DNA of 26,114 nucleotides from Terana coerulea. Lineage: Eukaryota; Basidiomycota; Agaricomycetes; Polyporales; Phanerochaetaceae. Under the pieces are notes generated by a model that was given only the letters and a program-made list of their open reading frames with translations, had not been told where the DNA came from and made no database searches. The stretch lies in NCBI GenBank assembly GCA_024811115.1, contig JAKOGH010000358.1, forward strand, positions 1-26,114. The letters run 5' to 3'. Within the stretch, counting starts at the first letter, position 1. The number at the start of each line of letters is the position of its first letter. A program made the position numbers and the translations under genes. Below, one piece after another: positions 21,270-26,114 of the stretch.

Positions 21270-22149
21270 ATGGAACCTTTAGAACACAACCCTGGGCCTA
21301 TTCATCTGTGCAGCATGTCCGAGCCTAGCGCCGTCGGCGCACAACCAGAGAAATCGCTGGTGGAACACGAGGACTGCGGTGACGAAGATACCCATCTTTG
21401 CGTGGCAGAGTTCTTTGCGAAACAACAAGACTCTCACATCTTCGTTTCCAGTGTTCTGTTTTGGTGAGTGGCCCCTGACCCGTGCCGCTGGTGAGATGAA
21501 TTGCACCTGATTTGATAATGCAGTCCGTTCTTGTCATTGATACGGTCCCCTATCTTGGCACAGAACTCTGTGAACAGAACAATCGGGCTGCTCGCGTGTG
21601 TCCTTAATATATGCTGTCTCATCACCGCGGGCAGCCTTCGGATCCGGACGGCTGTACTGCGCCGCAGAGGCCTCAGTGATCGATTGGCACAGGTACAGGT
21701 CTTTCTAAACATCCCCGGTGTTATCGTATCCTGAGTTTTGTGCAGGACATCTCGGCTCTTCGCAGAGGCTCTGCCTGGCGAGAGGAGACCATCATGCTCT
21801 CCGTACCTTTCTACGCAATTTCAGGGTACGTCTCGACCTCTACCGCCTATGAATATGTCGATACTGACTTATACCATGCTTCGATATGGGCCACAGGGCC
21901 ATGCTTCTATTTTCTGTTCAACTCATGTTGTACATCTGGTGCCTGCCGGGCTCCTCAGTGGAGGTTCTCTGGCCATGGGAGTGGGATTTCAGCTTCGCCG
22001 AGTTTCTCGTGCTTGACATTTTCTGGTGCTGCACTACTGCCATCGTCGGCCGCGTCATTAGGTTGTGCAGAAAGCTCGGCACCCTCGAGCACCCTCCTGC
22101 GCTCCCCGTTCATACTCAACAAGCAGCTGAACTTCCAGAGAAGCATTGA
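21270..22149 (+). CDS. R3: four-helix membrane protein, rightward member of array module 3
   Basis: Exons: 21270-21463, 21524-21692, 21746-21825, 21897-22149 (phases 2, 0, 2), 231 residues, uninterrupted. Exon 2 has the same length as in R1 (169 nt) and aligns over TIGLLAC, a basic stretch and RRGLSDRLAQ versus RGRGLGEQFAQ. The N-terminal region is acidic (HEDCGDEDTHL), as in R1. Hydrophobic segments: HIFVSSVLFCPFLSLI, TIGLLACVLNICCLITAGSL, MLSVPFYAISGAMLLFSVQL and the Trp-rich FLVLDIFWCCTTAIVG, preceded by VLWPWEWDF. Exon 3 is longer than in R1 and R2 (80 versus 65 nt), lengthening the loop before helix 3. A start at 21315 is also possible. The most diverged R copy; function unknown. Confidence 0.8.
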
Positions 22150-23537
22150 ACTATTGGGGGCCATCAGCACGTGCAGCCTGGTCGGATTCGAAAGTATTCA
22201 ACCCCGCTTCTATTCTACAGTCTCGCTAACAGTAGCCCTTTCTTGTACATGATTCAGATTGGAATATGTTTGCCGGAGTCCCTCGAGTATATGTATGATC
22301 ACGGGCGGAGGTGTATCCTGTGTAGCCTACAACTATATGCTGCCTTCATTATCGAAATGACATCCAGTGCCATGATCCTGCCACTCTCAGGTCAGCAACG
22401 ACCAGCCGCCCAGATCTCGGATTCCAGTTGTGCGAAGACAATCAGACTGTAATTGACTGAGTGAATAATGATCGCGTAGGTGGGCGATGAATATTTGCAT
22501 TCTGTCTTCGTAGGTTGTTCGTAGGTTCAGAATTCGAAGTCTTCGACTGCTACATGAGACGCCCGAACGAAGCGAAGGCTTCTCGGCAGGGGATAACGAG
22601 AGTTTGTTGATAATAGCGAAGCTTGGTTCAGTACAGCGTTCAACCACTGCTGTTCAACGTTCAGCGCAGAGTCCGTCATAAAGCTTGAACAGCCACCGAT
22701 ACGGAGCTGTAAAGCTCGTTCATGACGGGAGTCTATAGCGCCAGGATCATCATGGGCATGTTCACTGCCATTGTTGCTGTCACGCTATACGGCGTGGATC
22801 CTCACATGAGTGGGTCCATAGCAAGCGGTGGTAAGTTTCACTCGCTCATGGGCACAGCCTTGCTGACCATCCACTCGGTCAGAAATCCCATGAATAATAA
22901 TTGATTGCTTGCCACAAGGTGCTCCGGACGTGGTTCGAACCGGTCGATGTCGCGACCAAGCCGCGACTGGTCGGTTGCCTGAAGCCTAAGGGTGCCTGTG
23001 TCGGGTAGCGTCGGTATGTCGTCACAGTCGCCGACGGCGTCGTCATGATTAAATCATCCCGCTTGCAGCCCGCCTAAATACGCAACCAACGTTCCTAGCG
23101 TATCACGACCGGTGGTGCGCGGTTGTCAAGCGACTCCCCACAGGAATGCACAGGCCCCGAACGCGTCTACAAGCCCCCTGCTGCGGGCACGGAGTACGAC
23201 AATTGAACATCCCACGCAGGCCGCTGTGGCGAGTTGAGACGCGTTTTGGACATGGAGGCACGGACGGAAGACGCATTTTCTATTTTCTGTGCGCGGGCTG
23301 TGGCCGGAGTGACGCCGGGTAGCGCGCCGGCGTTGCCTTGAATGATGACCGCACGTGCCGGAAGAAGGCGTGGCTCTCGGACGCTCGCCATACGTAAAGC
23401 GCCGACGACTCCGACGGTCCCTCCGGCTCACAAAATACAGTCCGTTCCTCATTTTCTCCATGTCCACCACCTCCCTTCCCTGACCTGGTCCTCCCCTCTC
23501 GCCACCACCGTCCACGCCCGCGAGCACTGCGCTCGCC
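22150..23537. other. Intergenic region right of the array
   Basis: About 1.4 kb from the R3 stop to the start of the last gene. It contains an 11-bp near-perfect tandem repeat (TTCGTAGGTT core, 22507-22528) and several short frames (22171-22452, 22722-22904) that have hydrophobic runs but no splice support or resemblance to the array genes. The right part carries the promoter of the next gene. The minus frame 23791-23126 is a shadow of that gene plus its upstream region. Confidence 0.45.
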
Positions 23538-25728
23538 ATGGCCGCCGTCGACGAACCCTTCTTGAGTGGGCGATCTACTCTCGCAGAGACCCCTGCAATC
23601 CCGGTTTCGCCGAAAGGGAGAGAACGGCCTCTTCCGCCTTTACCACGGGACGACCCGCAGCCCAGCACCCCACCCAACAGACACGTTCGCCCCCCACCGA
23701 CTTCTTCTGTCGCAGCTGGAAAGCGCAGAGCCGCCGCTACGCCCTTCCTCGCACCTTCTGTTGCTCTCGGAAGAGTAATGAAGACCCCCAATATTCTTAC
23801 GCGTTTGCTGGCGGCTATGGATTGGGCTGCCTTTCATGCGCTTCTCAGCACTTCAATGACGCACAGACGAACCTATGAGCAGTCAGAGTTGCGGGATGTA
23901 ATCCTCTCGCGCTTTGTACCGGGGTACGCCCTATGTTTGGGGAACAGAGAGGCTGCGGAGTTACAGGTGGACATAACCATCCAGGATCTGGCGCATTTTT
24001 GTAAGTGCCACCTTAGTGTATGCGCCCTTTTGCTGAATTTGACACCTCAGACGCATCGTATAACGTGCCGCTACACATATATCCTATGCACGCCTTGGCT
24101 ATCTTGGGTTCGCCTCGGTACATGCCAGAGAGACCTCCAACAGACCCTTACTCCGTCAAGCTGGTCTCCTTGGCGCAAGCCCACTCTCGCTTCGTCCTTC
24201 TCCTGCAATCGCTCGTGCACAGCGGACACTCCTTCACGTCACATTTTGATTCGGACGACTTTGCATTATGGCCCTCGAGTGGATCGAGTGAGCCCGTGCT
24301 GCCAGGGGTGCGCGAGCTTGTCTTCCCAAAACCCTTGTCGGCAGTCGATACCGACGGCTCGGCCCGTGTAGCCCGCACAGACGTGCCTGTCCCTTCAGGT
24401 ACCGCGGGTAGGCGCGCTAGCACCGGATCACATACACTGCAACACAAGGCCTCGTCTTCGCAGCGACCGTCGCTCGCCGTTCAGTCTCTGTCTGGCAAGA
24501 TGGCCCGACGCAGCAGCCGACTGAGACCGGTCATGTCGGTGTTCGGTGGCAGCGGACCTAAGGTGCCGCTTCCGCTACCGTCCACAACTCCGCCCGCATT
24601 GAATTACTATGTTGGACCATGGCGTCGCACGCTCGTCACCCGTAAATCTGGGTACTTGGGCGCACTCTCTGACGAGGAGGAAGACCTGCCAAGACCGCAC
24701 TTTTATGAGCGTCGATCATCCTCTATGAATCGGTCGACAGAGTCATCGGTGGGGAGCACCAGCCCATCGTCAGGTCGCAGCCAGACACATACAGACTACA
24801 CAACCGATGCGTCAAGTCTCAATCCCAAAGAAGCCACAAAACCAGGCTACCCGTTCCCCACGGCCGTGCGTTCAGCTAGTTCATCACCACACGATCTCAG
24901 CATGGCGACATCACGCTTCCGTGCTCCGATCCTACGCGTGTTCGTACCCTGCATCCAGCTCGACGAAGTCGCCATAACGGCGTGCGAGGAACAACTGATG
25001 GATGCCGGTCTCTGGGACCACCTCTCGGCGGGCGACATCGTCTGCAACTTCGGCTTCGTACCACCTCCGGAACCGGACACGGCTTCGCAGTCGTCACGAT
25101 CAGCTGCAAAGTCAGATCGCAGCAAGCATCGGCGCAGATGGCTTTTGTTTAACGGCTATTGCCTTGTGCATTACATCCCACCATCGCCGCCGCCTGTCGA
25201 AACCTCCCTGACGCTACCGTCGCCGTTCTACTTCTCCCACATCCTCCCGCCGTTCGCGGATCCGCGCTTCGTGCTCGCCCTGCCAGCGCTGCCCAACAAC
25301 TTTGTTGGACCACGTCCATCGCGCGGACGCACACACTCCGATGGCCCGTACGCACAATTGACCCTGTCGCACGTGCGTTCACGGGTTGCGAGCCCGCACA
25401 GCCCCGGGGCTACGCCGTCGTCAAGAGATACATTTGGCTGGCGCGGATCCCGTACGTGGGGCCGAACTCGCGGACGGAGGCGGGCGACGCGCTCGGCGAG
25501 GGGTGGCAGGGCGAGTGGGTGCTTGAGGCCGAGGGCACGAAGGAGGGCCGGCAGAGCCTGCTGGACGCCGTACGCCCGGACGCGAGCGGTGCGACGCAGC
25601 GCGGGCTGTGGGACGTCGGGCGCGACAAGTCTGGCGGCGGGCGGATATGGATGCGGCTGGTAACTCCGAATATTGACCTGCGCGGGCTCGCGTCGACGAA
25701 CGCTGACGGACACGACATCACGGACTGA
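23538..25728 (+). CDS. Conserved-looking protein of unknown function, about 703 residues
   Basis: Exon 1 is 23538-24000 and exon 2 starts at 24051 after a clear 50-nt intron (GTAAGT..CAG) that rebuilds DLAHFYASYNVPLHIYPMHA. The ATG has a good context (GCCATGG). N-terminal 70 residues are Pro-rich (LPPLPRDDPQPSTPP), then a helical segment (ILTRLLAAMDWAAFHALLST) and ELRDVILSRFVPGYALC. The middle is Ser-rich and acidic-basic (GALSDEEEDLPRP). A likely folded C-terminal domain starts with APILRVFVPCIQLDEVAITA and GDIVCNFGFVPPPEP, and includes RRWLLFNGYCLVHYIPP, PFYFSHILPPFADPRFVLAL and RGYAVVKRYIWLARIPYVGP, with LVTPNIDLRGLAS near the end. The last part lies in another frame: either a 29-nt GT..AG intron (25373-25401) or one C missing in the C4 run at 25402-25405. 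I do not recognise the family. Confidence 0.75.
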
Positions 25729-26114
25729 ACTCTAGCCTGACTTACCCTACGTATTGCTTTGGCGACGCCGCTCTTCTGTTTGCATAGCTTAGATCTTCAC
25801 TGCTAGATCGACGTTCGGACTTACTACCTTACCTCCTCCTGGTTGCTTCATTCACGCTCTCATCCATCCATTCCATCCGCACTCGCGCATCGACTGTTTC
25901 GATGTACTAATACCAACATGCACTCTACCGCGCCCATCGCCTCACGCTCTGCATTGCACACCGCGTTCGTGTATCTATACCACAAACATCACACTAAAAT
26001 GTCTTGATCCCTCCACGTATACATACGCCTGCCTCTGGTTCGTGACAGGATGACTAACTCTACATTATGTGTGTGTTGTCCAGTATCTTCTCAGTGAATA
26101 GACATAGCTAATAA
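25729..26114 (+). other. 3' flank of the last gene
   Basis: Pyrimidine-rich, stop-rich sequence after the stop at 25726-25728, probably the 3' untranslated region and beyond. No further gene seen before the window ends. Confidence 0.45.

Noticed and set aside
22722..22904. 60-codon plus frame with a hydrophobic run
   Set aside because: Too short, no splice partner, and no alignment to any R or L exon by eye.
22915..22965. Possible tRNA T-loop (GGTTCGAACC)
   Set aside because: The flanking bases do not form a T stem on either strand, and no matching acceptor or anticodon arm was found.
23126..23791. 221-codon open frame on the minus strand
   Set aside because: It is antisense to the well-supported first exon of the plus-strand gene at 23538, is GC-driven, and has no motifs.
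1..26114. CRISPR arrays, insertion sequences, LTR elements, telomeric TTAGGG repeats
   Set aside because: None seen; the organism is eukaryotic, and no terminal repeats or transposase/integrase motifs were found. The TERT gene is a cellular telomerase, not a retroelement, because it carries the TEN, CP, QFP and T blocks.

Overview
The window looks like a piece of a filamentous basidiomycete genome (Agaricomycetes-like). Genes are dense and intron-rich, introns are mostly 47-72 nt with GT..AG ends, coding GC is moderate to high, and the recognisable proteins (fungal telomerase reverse transcriptase, a fungal 14-spanner-type MFS transporter, a TPR co-chaperone-like protein) fit that group. All gene models here were spliced by hand from reading frames, splice signals and protein motifs; no database search was possible.

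Left part (1-11 kb), conserved genes. The N-terminal half of TERT runs off the left edge on the minus strand (13 exons; TEN, GQ, CP, QFP, T and motif 1/2 blocks recognisable). Divergent from it is an MFS drug/ion transporter gene whose 3' half carries four frame breaks. A convergent TPR protein gene (minus) shares a 254-bp divergent promoter with a small 79-codon gene (plus) for a probable membrane protein. After about 1.6 kb of pyrimidine-biased non-coding DNA comes a minus-strand gene for a 512-residue disordered, Ser/Pro-rich basic protein of unknown function.

Centre (11.96-22.15 kb), the most unusual part. It holds six small four-exon genes on strictly alternating strands: L1(-) R1(+) L2(-) R2(+) L3(-) R3(+). 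These are three tandem copies, with a period of about 3.6-3.8 kb, of a divergent two-gene module. L genes are paralogous to each other and R genes are paralogous to each other. L and R also share the same intron phases (2, 0, 2), the same intron placement relative to four predicted membrane helices, and a G|A-I exon junction inside helix 3, so all six probably descend from one ancestor. I recognise no named family. The arrangement suggests co-regulated L/R membrane-protein pairs, possibly hetero-oligomers, but function is unknown. L2 carries one frame break at a G run; the other five read through cleanly.

Right part (23.5-26.1 kb): one plus-strand gene for a roughly 700-residue protein of unknown function with a Pro/Ser-rich N-terminal half, followed by 3' flank.

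Frame breaks recur at homopolymers (MFS gene, TPR gene, L2, perhaps the last gene), whereas the 652 codons of TERT are clean. Either some genes are decaying or the assembly has residual homopolymer errors.
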